Positions 49,301 through 60,100 of a DNA stretch of 64,000 nucleotides are shown here, one piece after another. Origin of the DNA: Neodiprion pinetum (taxonomy: Eukaryota > Arthropoda > Insecta > Hymenoptera > Diprionidae); NCBI RefSeq assembly GCF_021155775.2, contig NC_060235.2:35442607-35506606 (forward strand). Direction: 5' to 3'. Below the pieces are notes generated by a model. That model was not told where the DNA came from and did no database searches. It saw only the letters and a list, made by a program, of their open reading frames with translations. The first letter of the stretch is position 1. Every line of letters begins with the position of its first letter. The translations under genes and the position numbers were made by a program.

Positions 49301-52300
49301 CCTGTTTTTTCGACATTTTCCAGCAGGTGGTTTTTCCGTCGTAATTTCTCTCCAGTTGATTCCACGCTCTTTTCGCTGCGTTTTCTGAGTTCCTGGGGGT
49401 CCAATTAGTCAGGAAAGGATCGTACGAATCGAATCTGAGACCAAAAATATTCGGCTCCAAAAATGAAAAAAAAGTAAGGCTAACCCCTTTGCATTTTTGG
49501 CGAAAATTTTCGCGATTTTGAAAAGTGCTAGAATAAATTCTTTCATGCACTATTCAGACGCAATTTTGCGAGAAAAATCTATTGGGCGCAGTCCCAATGC
49601 GCTGCGATCAACGCATCGAAAGTTGGAGCCGAAAAACGAGAACCTGTTTTTTCGACATTTTCCAGCAGGTGGTTTTTCCGTCGTAATTTCTCTCCTGTTG
49701 ATTCCACGCTCTTTTCGCTGCGTTTTCTGAGTTCCTGGGGTCCAATTAGTCAGGAAAGGATCGTACGAATCGAATCTGAGACCAAAAATATTCGGCTCCA
49801 AAAATGAAAAAAAAGTAAGGCTAACCCCTTTGCATTTTTGGCGAAAATTTTCGCGATTTTGAAAAGTGCTAGAATAAATTCTTTCATGCACTATTCAGAC
49901 GCAATTTTGCGAGAAAAATCTATTGGGCGCAGTCCCAATGCGCTGCGATCAACGCATCGAAAGTTGGAGCCGAAAAACGAGAACCTGTTTTTTCGACATT
50001 TTGCAGTAGGTGGTTTTTCCGTCGTAATTTCTCTCCTGTTGATTCCACGCTCTTTTCTCTGCGTTTTCTGAGTTCCTGGGGGTCCAATTAGTCAGGAAAG
50101 GGTCGTACGAATCGAATCTGAGACCAAAAATATTCGGCTCCAAAAATAAAAAAAAGTAAGGCTAACCCCTTTGCATTTTTGGCGAAAATTTTCGCGATTT
50201 TGAAAAGTGCTAGAATAAATTCTTTCATGCACTATTCAGACGCAATTTTGCGAGAAAAATCTATTGGGCGCAGTCCCAATGCGCTGCGATCAACGCATCG
50301 AAAGTTGGAGCCGAAAAACGAGAACCTGTTTTTTCGACACTTTGCAGTAGGTGGTTTTTCCGTCGTAATTTCTCTCCTGTTGATTCCACGCTCTTTTCGC
50401 TGCGTTTTCTGAGTTCCTGGGGTCCAATTAGTCAGGAAAGGGTCGTACGAATCGAATCTGAGACCAAAAATATTCGGCTCCAAAAATGAAAAAAAAGTAA
50501 GGCTAACCCCTTTGCATTTTTGGCGAAAATTTTCGCGATTTTGAAAAGTGCTAGAATAAATTCTTTCATGCACTATTCAGACGCAATTTTGCGAGAAAAA
50601 TCTATTGGGCGCAGTCCCAATGCGCTGCGATCAACGCATCGAAAGTTGGAGCCGAAAAACGAGAACCTGTTTTTTCGACATTTTCCAGCAGGTGGTTTTT
50701 CCGTCGTAATTTCTCTCCTGTTGATTCCACGCTCTTTTCGCTGCGTTTTCTGAGTTCCTGGGGGTCCAATTAGTCAGGAAAGGGTCGTACGAATCGAATC
50801 TGAGACCAAAAATATTCGGCTCCAAAAATGAAAAAAAAGTAAGGCTAACCCCTTTGCATTTTTGGCGAAAATTTTCGCGATTTTGAAAAGTGCTAGAATA
50901 AATTCTTTCATGCACTATTCAGACGCAATTTTGCGAGAAAAATCTATTGGGCGCAGTCCCAATGCGCTGCGATCAACGCATCGAAAGTTGGAGCCGAAAA
51001 ACGAGAACCTGTTTTTTCGACATTTTCCAGCAGGTGGTTTTTCCGTCGTAATTTCTCTCCTGTTGATTCCACGCTCTTTTCGCTGCGTTTTCTGAGTTCC
51101 TGGGGTCCAATTAGTCAGGAAAGGGTCGTACGAATCGAATCTGAGACCAAAAATATTCGGCTCCAAAAATGAAAAAAAAGTAAGGCTAACCCCTTTGCAT
51201 TTTTGGCGAAAATTTTCGCGATTTTGAAAAGTGCTAGAATAAATTCTTTCATGCACTATTCAGACGCAATTTTGCGAGAAAAAACTATTGGGCGCAGTCC
51301 CAATGCGCTGCGATCAACGCATCGAAAGTTGGAGCCGAAAAACGAGAACCTGTTTTTTCGACATTTTGCAGTAGGTGGTTTTTCCGTCGTAATTTCTCTC
51401 CTGTTGATTCCACGCTCTTTTCGCTGCGTTTTCTGAGTTCCTGAGGGTCCAATTAGTCAGGAAAGGGTCGTACGAATCGAATCTGAGACCAAAAATATTC
51501 GGCTCCAAAAATGAAAAAAAAGTAAGGCTAACCCCTTTGCATTTTTGGCGAAAATTTTCGCGATTTTGAAAAGTGCTAGAATAAATTCTTTCATGCACTA
51601 TTCAGACGCAATTTTGCGAGAAAAATCTATTGGGCGCAGTCCCAATGCGCTGCGATCAACGCATCGAAAGTTGGAGCCGAAAAACGAGAACCTGTTTTTT
51701 CGACATTTTCCAGCAGGTGGTTTTTCCGTCGTAATTTCTCTCCTGTTGATTCTACGCTCTTTTCGCTGCGTTTTCTGAGTTCCTGGGGGTCCAATTAGTC
51801 AGGAAAGGGTCGTACGAATCGAATCTGAGACCAAAAATATTCGGCTCCAAAAATGAAAAAAAAGTAAGGCTAACCCCTTTAAATTTTTGGCGAAAATTTT
51901 CGCGATTTTGAAAAGTGCTAGAATAAATTCTTTCATGCACTATTCAGACGCAATTTTGCGAGAAAAATCTATTGGGCGCAGTCCTAATGCGCTGCGATCA
52001 ACGCATCGAAAGTTGGAGCCGAAAAACGAGAACCTGTTTTTTCGACATTTTCCAGCAGGTGGTTTTTCCGTCGTAATTTCTCTCCAGTTGATTCCACGCT
52101 CTTTTCGCTGCGTTTTCTGAGTTCCTGGGGGTCCAATTAGTCAGGAAAGGATCGTACGAATCGAATCTGAGACCAAAAATATTCGGCTCCAAAAATGAAA
52201 AAAAAGTAAGGCTAACCCCTTTGCATTTTTGGCGAAAATTTTCGCGATTTTGAAAAGTGCTAGAATAAATTCTTTCATGCACTATTCAGACGCAATTTTG

Positions 52301-53896
52301 CGAGAAAAATCTATTGGGCGCAGTCCCAATGCGCTGCGATCAACGCATCGAAAGTTGGAGCCGAAAAACGAGAACCTGTTTTTTCGACATTTTCCAGCAG
52401 GTGGTTTTTCCGTCGTAATTTCTCTCCTGTTGATTCCACGCTCTTTTCGCTGCGTTTTCTGAGTTCCTGGGGGTCCAATTAGTCAGGAAAGGGTCGTACG
52501 AATCGAATCTGAGACCAAAAATATTCGGCTCCAAAAATGAAAAAAAAGTAAGGCTAACCCCTTTGCATTTTTGGCGAAAATTTTCGCGATTTTGAAAAGT
52601 GCTAGAATAAATTCTTTCATGCACTATTCAGACGCAATTTTGCGAGAAAAATCTATTGGGCGCAGTCCCAATGCGCTGCGATCAACGCATCGAAAGTTGG
52701 AGCCGAAAAACGAGAACCTGTTTTTTCGACATTTTCCAGCAGGTGGTTTTTCCGTCGTAATTTCTCTCCTGTTGATTCCACGCTCTTTTCGCTGCGTTTT
52801 CTGAGTTCCTGGGGTCCAATTAGTCAGGAAAGGGTCGTACGAATCGAATCTGAGACCAAAAATATTCGGCTCCAAAAATGAAAAAAAAGTAAGGCTAACC
52901 CCTTTGCATTTTTGGCGAAAATTTTCGCGATTTTGAAAAGTGCTAGAATAAATTCTTTCATGCACTATTCAGACGCAATTTTGCGAGAAAAATCTATTGG
53001 GCGCAGTCCCAATGCGCTGCGATCAACGCATCGAAAGTTGGAGCCGAAAAACGAGAACCTGTTTTTTCGACATTTTCCAGCAGGTGGTTTTTCCGTCGTA
53101 ATTTCTCTCCTGTTGATTCTACGCTCTTTTCGCTGCGTTTTCTGAGTTCCTGGGGGTCCAATTAGTCAGGAAAGGGTCGTACGAATCGAATCTGAGACCA
53201 AAAATATTCGGCTCCAAAAATGAAAAAAAAGTAAGGCTAACCCCTTTAAATTTTTGGCGAAAATTTTCGCGATTTTGAAAAGTGCTAGAATAAATTCTTT
53301 CATGCACTATTCAGACGCAATTTTGCGAGAAAAATCTATTGGGCGCAGTCCTAATGCGCTGCGATCAACGCATCGAAAGTTGGAGCCGAAAAACGAGAAC
53401 CTGTTTTTTCGACATTTTCCAGCAGGTGGTTTTTCCGTCGTAATTTCTCTCCAGTTGATTCCACGCTCTTTTCGCTGCGTTTTCTGAGTTCCTGGGGGTC
53501 CAATTAGTCAGGAAAGGATCGTACGAATCGAATCTGAGACCAAAAATATTCGGCTCCAAAAATGAAAAAAAAGTAAGGCTAACCCCTTTGCATTTTTGGC
53601 GAAAATTTTCGCGATTTTGAAAAGTGCTAGAATAAATTCTTTCATGCACTATTCAGACGCAATTTTGCGAGAAAAATCTATTGGGCGCAGTCCCAATGCG
53701 CTGCGATCAACGCATCGAAAGTTGGAGCCGAAAAACGAGAACCTGTTTTTTCGACATTTTGCAGTAGGTGGTTTTTCCGTCGTAATTTCTCTCCTGTTGA
53801 TTCCACGCTCTTTTCGCTGCGTTTTCTGAGTTCCCGGGGGTCCAATTAGTCAGGAAAGGGTCGTACAAATCGAATCTGAGACCAAAAATATTCGGC
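46302..53896. repeat. Satellite array, about 22 units of 341/342 bp
   Basis: A conserved anchor (start of GCGAAAATTTTCGC context) recurs at about 46423, 46765, 47106, 47448, 47789, 48131, 48472, 48813, 49155, 49497, 49838, 50179, 50520, 50862, 51203, 51545, 51887, 52229, 52571, 52912, 53254 and 53596, always 341 or 342 bp apart. Most of the one-base difference comes from GGGGTCC against GGGGGTCC. Units are nearly identical apart from a few diagnostic variants, which define an 8-unit (2732-bp) higher-order period. Each unit carries the perfect 14-bp palindrome GCGAAAATTTTCGC. The leftmost unit is divergent and has a 20-bp inverted insert (ATGTTGTT...AACAACAT, near 46389-46408). Not coding: see rejected items. 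Confidence 0.98.
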
Positions 53897-54110
53897 CAAA
53901 TTATGAGTAACCCCTTTGAATTTTTTCAGTTCAAATTAGGTCAACTTTGAAACATATTGAAATCAAGTCTTTGACGCAGTGTATTGACTCTATTTTTTTG
54001 AGAGGAATCCATTGCGCACTGTCTTCACATGCTGCGAGCAACAATTGAAAACTCACCTCTGAAAAACTTCAAATTTTCACAGTGTTTTTAAGCAGATGGA
54101 AAGGAAAAAT
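53897..54110. repeat. Diverged relic of the satellite unit
   Basis: After the last good unit the sequence still follows the satellite in order but with many changes: AACCCCTTTGAATTTTTT, then GAGAGGAATCCATTGCGCACTGT aligning to the GAGAAAAATCTATTGGGCGCAGT segment, then ATGCTGCGAGCAACAATTG aligning to the ATGCGCTGCGATCAACGC segment, then AAGCAGATGG aligning to CAGCAGGTGG. This is an older copy left at the array edge. Confidence 0.75.
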
Positions 54111-55163
54111 CACAAACTCATAGCTACGAAATTTCAGTTTCAGTTTATTTGATATGCCCTAAATAGTTCTAGTACAAGTGTTCAGGCGTCAGTGTACACT
54201 AACTACTTTTTCAAGTTTCCGAAGAGTATAATTATAATATCTTATATTAATACATTATAATAAAATTTTGTTTTCGGTAGTATACCGGCCCCTAAATGCT
54301 GCTTTGCTTAATCCCAGCCCTAGGCATAAGGCCATAGATGTGTTACACGCAAGTTTTTCGACGACCCAATAGAAAAGTTCCCCCATTTGACGTCACAACA
54401 TGGTACAGACGGTCAATTCAAAACTGTTAAACAATTCCGAGGTAGATTAGAATGTTACACATTACATATGAAACGTTGGTTGAATTCATCACCCCACGCA
54501 TAATAGACATTTAAATACTTTCACCAGTGCAGGTGTGATCACGATTCTTACAGCTAAACCAAACTGAATATTTTATTGAATTCTTGAAATGATGTGAGTC
54601 AACGCGACACATGAATCAACACGTTTGCTTAACCGTTTATCAACGTTGTAATTGAGGTTATGTTGTAATTTGTATGCATGCATGCGCCTGCGCTGTAGGC
54701 TCACTAAGCTTGCCGTGACATCTGCTGGTGGAATGCACGACCTTGTATGAAAATTGTTCCTTTATCCAACACACTTGCAAAACACGTTACTCCGGACCAA
54801 TGCATTAAGCTAGCAGTCTTTATAAATCTTCAGTCAACGCAATCATACTAGTTTATATATATATATACATATGTATAGTTATTCCGTCACGGTCAACCTT
54901 TCATGTACAATATATCACGAAGTAGTATTTAGAGCCCACAACACGACTTTAACTCTTACAAGTCGCTTGACCATCTTGCTTTGATAAAAATGCAACTTTG
55001 GTTTATGGTTGTTTCATGCAAGCGCAGTGCGCAGTCGCATTAGGCAGTGACATCAAATGTGTCAAGTTTGTGGTGTCAGTTGAGAGATTCCTCACCCTGT
55101 TATCGTTTTATCTGTCGGGTAGTTTGGTAGGTGGATCATTTTAATAATAACTAAACGAGAATC
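54111..55163. other. Region between satellite relic and Snx3, with Snx3 promoter
   Basis: About 1 kb with no gene recognised. A short TA tract lies near 54855-54868. The last 150 bases before the Snx3 ATG are unlike the rest and should contain the Snx3 5' UTR and promoter; a CAGT initiator-like site near 55076 is visible, and no TATA box is convincing. Confidence 0.5.
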
Positions 55164-55328
55164 ATGGCCGACACGACGGTGGACGCAACACGGCGCTTGA
55201 ATGTCAAAAAACAAACGTTAGACGACGCGTACGCGGCGCCAGCAAACTTTCTCGAAATCGACGTGATCAATCCGATTACTCACGGCGTCGGCAAAAAGCG
55301 ATACACTGATTACGAAGTTCGAATGAGG
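55164..55328 (+). CDS. Snx3: Snx3 coding exon 1
   Basis: Fifty-five codons from ATG to AGG|GTGAGT, covering the N-terminal tail and the first PX strands (FLEIDVINP, YTDYEVRMR). The frame stays open into the intron for about 130 bases by chance. Confidence 0.96.
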
Positions 55329-57146
55329 GTGAGTGCTAATGCTTATTCATTCTCTACTCTTGTCGTCCAAAACGATAAGACTTATTCGTCCTCCCGCAGA
55401 ATCCACCCAGCCCTCTGTCGTAACCACGTCAACACTATTATGGTCAATGTTCCTCCCCCTTGAGCTGGCACATGGTTCATCAATTTTAAATCCAATTAGT
55501 GCAGAATATTATTGTTATTCACAAGTCGGAATATCTTCGGGTCAGTTGGAAGGCTTTGTTAAAGTTTCTCTCCAACTCTTTGCCTTACTCTTGAGTACAT
55601 GTTATTAGTTGTACATGTTTTTTACAATTGCTTCACTATTGGCTCATTTGTTGCTCGTCTACCAGTTAAACGCTGTTTTGCTGGGAATTACCATGTTTCA
55701 GGAAATACTGCTTCAAAGGTTGGCTAACAATGTTCATGCTATACTTCCGTTGCAATGTTTCATTTTCCATTTATGTGGTATCCTGTACCTTTTATATGTG
55801 TTACTTATCATTGAACTACTGATAATCATAATAAAAAAATTTTCTACGCGTACAATTTCGATGTATTTTTACAAATATATTTGACAATATTGACACTTAT
55901 GTGCAAATAATGAACATAGACTATAAATTATTTTGTAAAGCAAAATCTTTGTTTCCTGATCTGATATTCGTTATTAGACAGTAATTATTAATGTTCAGAA
56001 TGTCTAGAAAAAGCATTGCTTCTATTTTCCCAGTGACGCAACACCTGAAAACCATTAGATAATTTTAAATGTCAGTTCTCAGTACAAAGCCAATCTCATT
56101 CATTCGTCTAAGTACCAATATTTTAGTGTAAGTATTATATTTACACTGATATACAACATAAATTGATATCAACATGAATACTTCTGCAATGGTGACTTTA
56201 TAAGTCAATGCTTAGTTCATTAGGATAATATGCAATTTTGTAATCATAGCAACAATGAAAATCTACAAGTCTGAGCTGAGTAAGTTAATGAACCAATAAT
56301 ACTTCTTTCATCTGAATTTCGTAACTACACCAATCACGTGTACTTGACTTTTTACTTTACTAAATAAAAGTAGGTAAACATTGTGATAAATGTTACCAAC
56401 CATCATTCAGTACTATAAATACTCTAGTCTAGAAGGTCATCCATATCGGTACATTTTAAAATTCTGGTTATCTAAAAATAACTAAGAACTATTCATTTAT
56501 CAAATACTGCCAATGTAACACAACCGGTTTATATGTACATCATTTTAATGTGTTGCAGACAAATCTCCCTGTATTCAAAGTCAAAGAGTCCAGCGTGAGA
56601 AGACGATACAGTGACTTTGAATGGCTCCGAAACGAACTGGAACGAGATAGCAAGGTTCTGAGCACTTATGAGTAATATTTGTGATAAGATTTGTGAGAAC
56701 TTTTTCATCTTAGATATAAAAATGATCATGGATACTAAAAAATTATTGTTCAGCTACAAATTTTATAACGACAGAAGAGTGTGAATGTATCCCGTCATAG
56801 ACAGAAATATTAACTCATTCCTTATGGTGTACAGATAGTAGTGCCACCATTGCCTGGCAAAGCATGGAAGCGTCAGATGCCATTTCGAGGTGATGATGGA
56901 ATATTTGAAGAAGACTTTATCGAAGACCGGCGAAAAGGTCTTGAAATTTTCGTGAATAAGTGAGTCTTAAATTACAATATTTAAACAAAATTAGAGGTTG
57001 AAGGACTTTCAAGTGATATGGAAACTATTTAAATTTTCAGAATAGCTGGCCACCCATTAGCGCAAAATGAACGATGTCTCCACATGTTCCTGCAAGAGCC
57101 AGTCATAGATAAGAACTATGTTCCTGGAAAAATACGAAACACGTAA
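55164..57146 (+). CDS. Snx3: Sorting nexin 3 (PX-domain endosomal sorting protein), four exons
   Basis: Joined exons: 55164-55328, 56559-56654, 56835-56959, 57041-57146. They total 492 nt, predicting 163 residues, against 162 for human SNX3. All junctions use GT/AG and keep the frame. The protein is almost entirely a PX domain, which binds PI3P on early endosomes and works with retromer in recycling cargo such as Wntless. Visible motifs: N-terminal MADTTVDATRRLNVKKQTL, PANFLEIDVINP, the phosphoinositide-binding VRRRYSDFEWL (Arg about 71, Tyr 72), the PPLPGK loop, FRGDDGIFEEDF, and GHPLAQNERCLHMFLQ near the C-terminus. The start is the ATG at 55164, matching the SNX3 N-terminus. Same strand as dnc and separated from it by the satellite. 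Confidence 0.97.
55329..56558 (+). other. Snx3: Snx3 intron 1
   Basis: Starts GTGAGT and ends ATGTGTTGCAG. AT-rich; the open frame at 55609-55884 has no recognisable similarity. Confidence 0.93.
56559..56654 (+). CDS. Snx3: Snx3 coding exon 2: PI3P-binding segment
   Basis: Thirty-two codons, TNLPVFKVKESSVRRRYSDF then EWLRNELERDSK. Ends AAG|GTTCTG, a GT donor that matches the consensus poorly; reading on would reach a TAA within eight codons, so splicing here is required to keep the SNX3 sequence. Confidence 0.93.
56835..56959 (+). CDS. Snx3: Snx3 coding exon 3
   Basis: Starts IVVPPLPGKAWKRQMPFRGD after the acceptor TGTACAG and ends AATAA|GTGAGT in phase 2. It covers the proline-rich membrane loop and the FRGDDGIFEEDFIEDRRKGLE helix. 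Confidence 0.96.
57041..57146 (+). CDS. Snx3: Snx3 coding exon 4 and stop
   Basis: After TTTTCAG it completes the lysine codon and encodes IAGHPLAQNERCLHMFLQEP then VIDKNYVPGKIRNT, ending at TAA 57144-57146. The C-terminus matches the human SNX3 ending in position and character. Confidence 0.96.
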
Positions 57147-60100
57147 AATTGATCACCGTAACAAGTCGCTCACGTAGCCACGACAACTTCAATTAAGACC
57201 TTGAAATTTTTCTAATTCTAATTACTTCAAGAAAAAAAAAAAAACATTTGATTGTGCATTTTATTGGTCTGAGCTAAGCTCTTAGATATGATTATTTCAC
57301 TTCATTCTTAATTGCTACTGTGACGGATTACAATTATAATTTTTTTTTTTATTGATCTAAATTGATATTACCATGAAACGTAAATTGAGGAAAAGAAAAA
57401 TAATAATATTGTGATAAGAGATGAAAGATAAATGAAGAACCATTAAAACCATACCTACATAAAGTAGATAATCATGAAATCAGCTATTGCTGATCGTCTT
57501 GTTTTTTTTTTTCTGTATGATGCACTTGAATTATAGAGCAGCTTCACAGGATCCATTCCACAGTGCACGAAGAATAATTCATTATTCAAAGTTTGGTTAA
57601 CTTAGCTGTGTCAGTATATATAAAGGATACATTATTTCAGCATATTCGTATACGCATGTGTTTCTATCGAATTTATACGATTTATGGCGATGTGACCGAT
57701 AAGGTGCCCAAATCAGCACAGGATATTATTCGAAAATTATTCTAGAACCCAATATTATCAAACTCGACTGTTATATTTATTCAATACCAAATAATATGCA
57801 TTATCATTATTACTTCGATGAAATATACTAAAAGAATCTTGAAAAAGTTTTTACAATATAATTCATAACAGTTGAAAAAAGCATTAAAATTGAATATTTA
57901 GTAATAAATTGTAATAATTGAATATATATTTTCATAAAAGTTGATCAAATTACTCATTTCAAGTTAGATTTCAACTATTTAATTATACTGAAATGAAACG
58001 AGGTTCATTTCTTGACAAATTATGAAATAAATGTTGAGTGTCTTTCAGCATTTTTTACGTCATATCTTTGAAACACAATGATTTTTTCCACAATTGTGAA
58101 TGAACAGATAGTTTTACTTTGTCACTTAACTTTGATGCAGTTGACTATCAAGTTCACGGATTATTTAGAAATAAATGAGTTTTGAAGCCAATAATATTTG
58201 ATCAACACTAAAGATGAATGAGAAATTTACAATATTGATTTAATTGGCAATCACGTCCACATATTATCTATTGTACTGTTGGAATGCTGTTCTCATCATA
58301 TTAATAATGTAATACTTGTGTTGAGTATTTGATCCCATTTCTATTCTGTCACTTGCAGCAACAAAGCTATCCCAGTTTCGAACTGATATATTAATTCATG
58401 TAACGTGTTTTGCTGCAGATCCTGGCACTTTTCTGAATGTTTGAAAGTGTAAACAGTCACTTTTTGTAAATATCGTGAATGCTGTTCTTTGTAAAATACG
58501 AAATGAAGGGAAAAAAAGTTTAAATAAACCAATTTGATGCTAGCCAAAACCATGAGACAGTAGCAGTTAAGCTTCTTTGTTTGACTAGTCTTGCAAAAAA
58601 GTGTGCAGAACTCATGTCTGAGCAAGATTACTAGCTTGACGTGTGATAAATATCAATTGAACTTAAAGTCGTGTCTACAAAAAATATAAACTCACAGACC
58701 TATACTTGCATGTCAAGGTATATAATGAATAAAAAAAAAAAAAAGAATAAGGAAAATTATCGTCTATAAAGTATATCTATTTTCATAAACTGAGATCAGA
58801 GGCAAGTAGCATTGAATGTTTATATATGATGCTGGATTTTGTATATAATAATTTTAAATGATTTGAAAATATAGATTTTCCTTGTATTTAAATAGCTGCA
58901 CTTACGTAATCAATTCGCTCAATTTCGTATACCGCATCACATTAAAAAAAAGTTATAAATTTAGAGACGAAATTGTATAAGACTTTTCATCAAAGAAGTC
59001 TACCCGCTATAAATGTAATATTCTATTCGATTACAAAGATGAATTTGTATTCATTGTTGAATTAAAACGTGTAATTAATTGATGCACGATGTTTTGTTAT
59101 GAGAATTGAAAAATTATATACCTGATGTTCTGAAATAAATCAAGGAATTTTTTGTAAGAATATTAAATTAATATAGCAATTTTTCATACTTTGCAATACG
59201 AAGATACTTTTTAATCACATAAAAAAAGGAGTAAAATTAAAAGCAAATATTGTCTATTTGAAATATCATTTTAAAAACTGAGTAACTCGAATCACGATCT
59301 GTTAAGTTTGTTTACAATACTTGTAAAAAATTTCAATTTAATACATTGGGCATCAAAGAGGCAAAGTAAGTCTTTTTACGCTGAGCATAAGTTTGCAATA
59401 CAAGTCGTAGGTGACCGTGTGCGCGAGCTGAAGGCGAATACTGCAAATACGCATGGTGAAACTGCCTCCATGGTGCTCACGATACTTTATGGAGAAAAAA
59501 GTGTGGTTTACAGGTTTTTTTTTTTTTATATCGAAGTACAAATGAGAGTACTTTTAGTACTAGGACATAAGAGTTCACTTTTTTGTACTACGATGCACTT
59601 TTCTTGTACTGTTGTAAAAACGATTACTTTAGGTACGGCACACAGCCAAAAAAAGGCATGTGAACCAACTAGTGTTACATAAAAGTCATTTTTCGATATT
59701 TTCTCTAATAACGAATTGTTTGACTGAAGAATATGGCACTGAATTGTAATTATTCATTCAGTAATCAAACTTATATAGGAAAATTTCATACACTATACTA
59801 TATGTATAAAAAAACCAATCATTTATATTGATTTTAAGTTTGTTGCCTACTAAAATCAATTCAAAGCAAATTCTAATCTCAGATTGAAATTTAGTGAAAG
59901 GTTTGCCACATATTTGGTGTCTTCGACTCTAGTATTTCATGAACACACTTTTAATCAATACTTATATTAATATCTATACCTGTAATTTATCAAATATAAA
60001 GTCCGTGATCAATTTTGTACATCATACGTATAATATGGTAACGAAAATTGGCAGGCAACATTCTTCTTTGGATCTTGGGAAAACTGGGATTCTTCAAATA

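Noticed and set aside
46218..53829. Repeated open frames of 77 codons (+) and 94-113 codons (-) in each satellite unit
   Set aside because: They recur because the unit recurs; 341-bp units break the frame between copies, no known domain is present, and variants include frame-independent changes. No evidence of coding.
46302..53896. CRISPR-like array
   Set aside because: The whole 341-342-bp unit is repeated with no unique spacers, and the context is eukaryotic.
59308..59682. 124-codon frame with slightly higher CpG than its surroundings
   Set aside because: It lacks a recognisable domain and includes poly-T and AT-rich runs; possibly a repeat fragment but unsupported.
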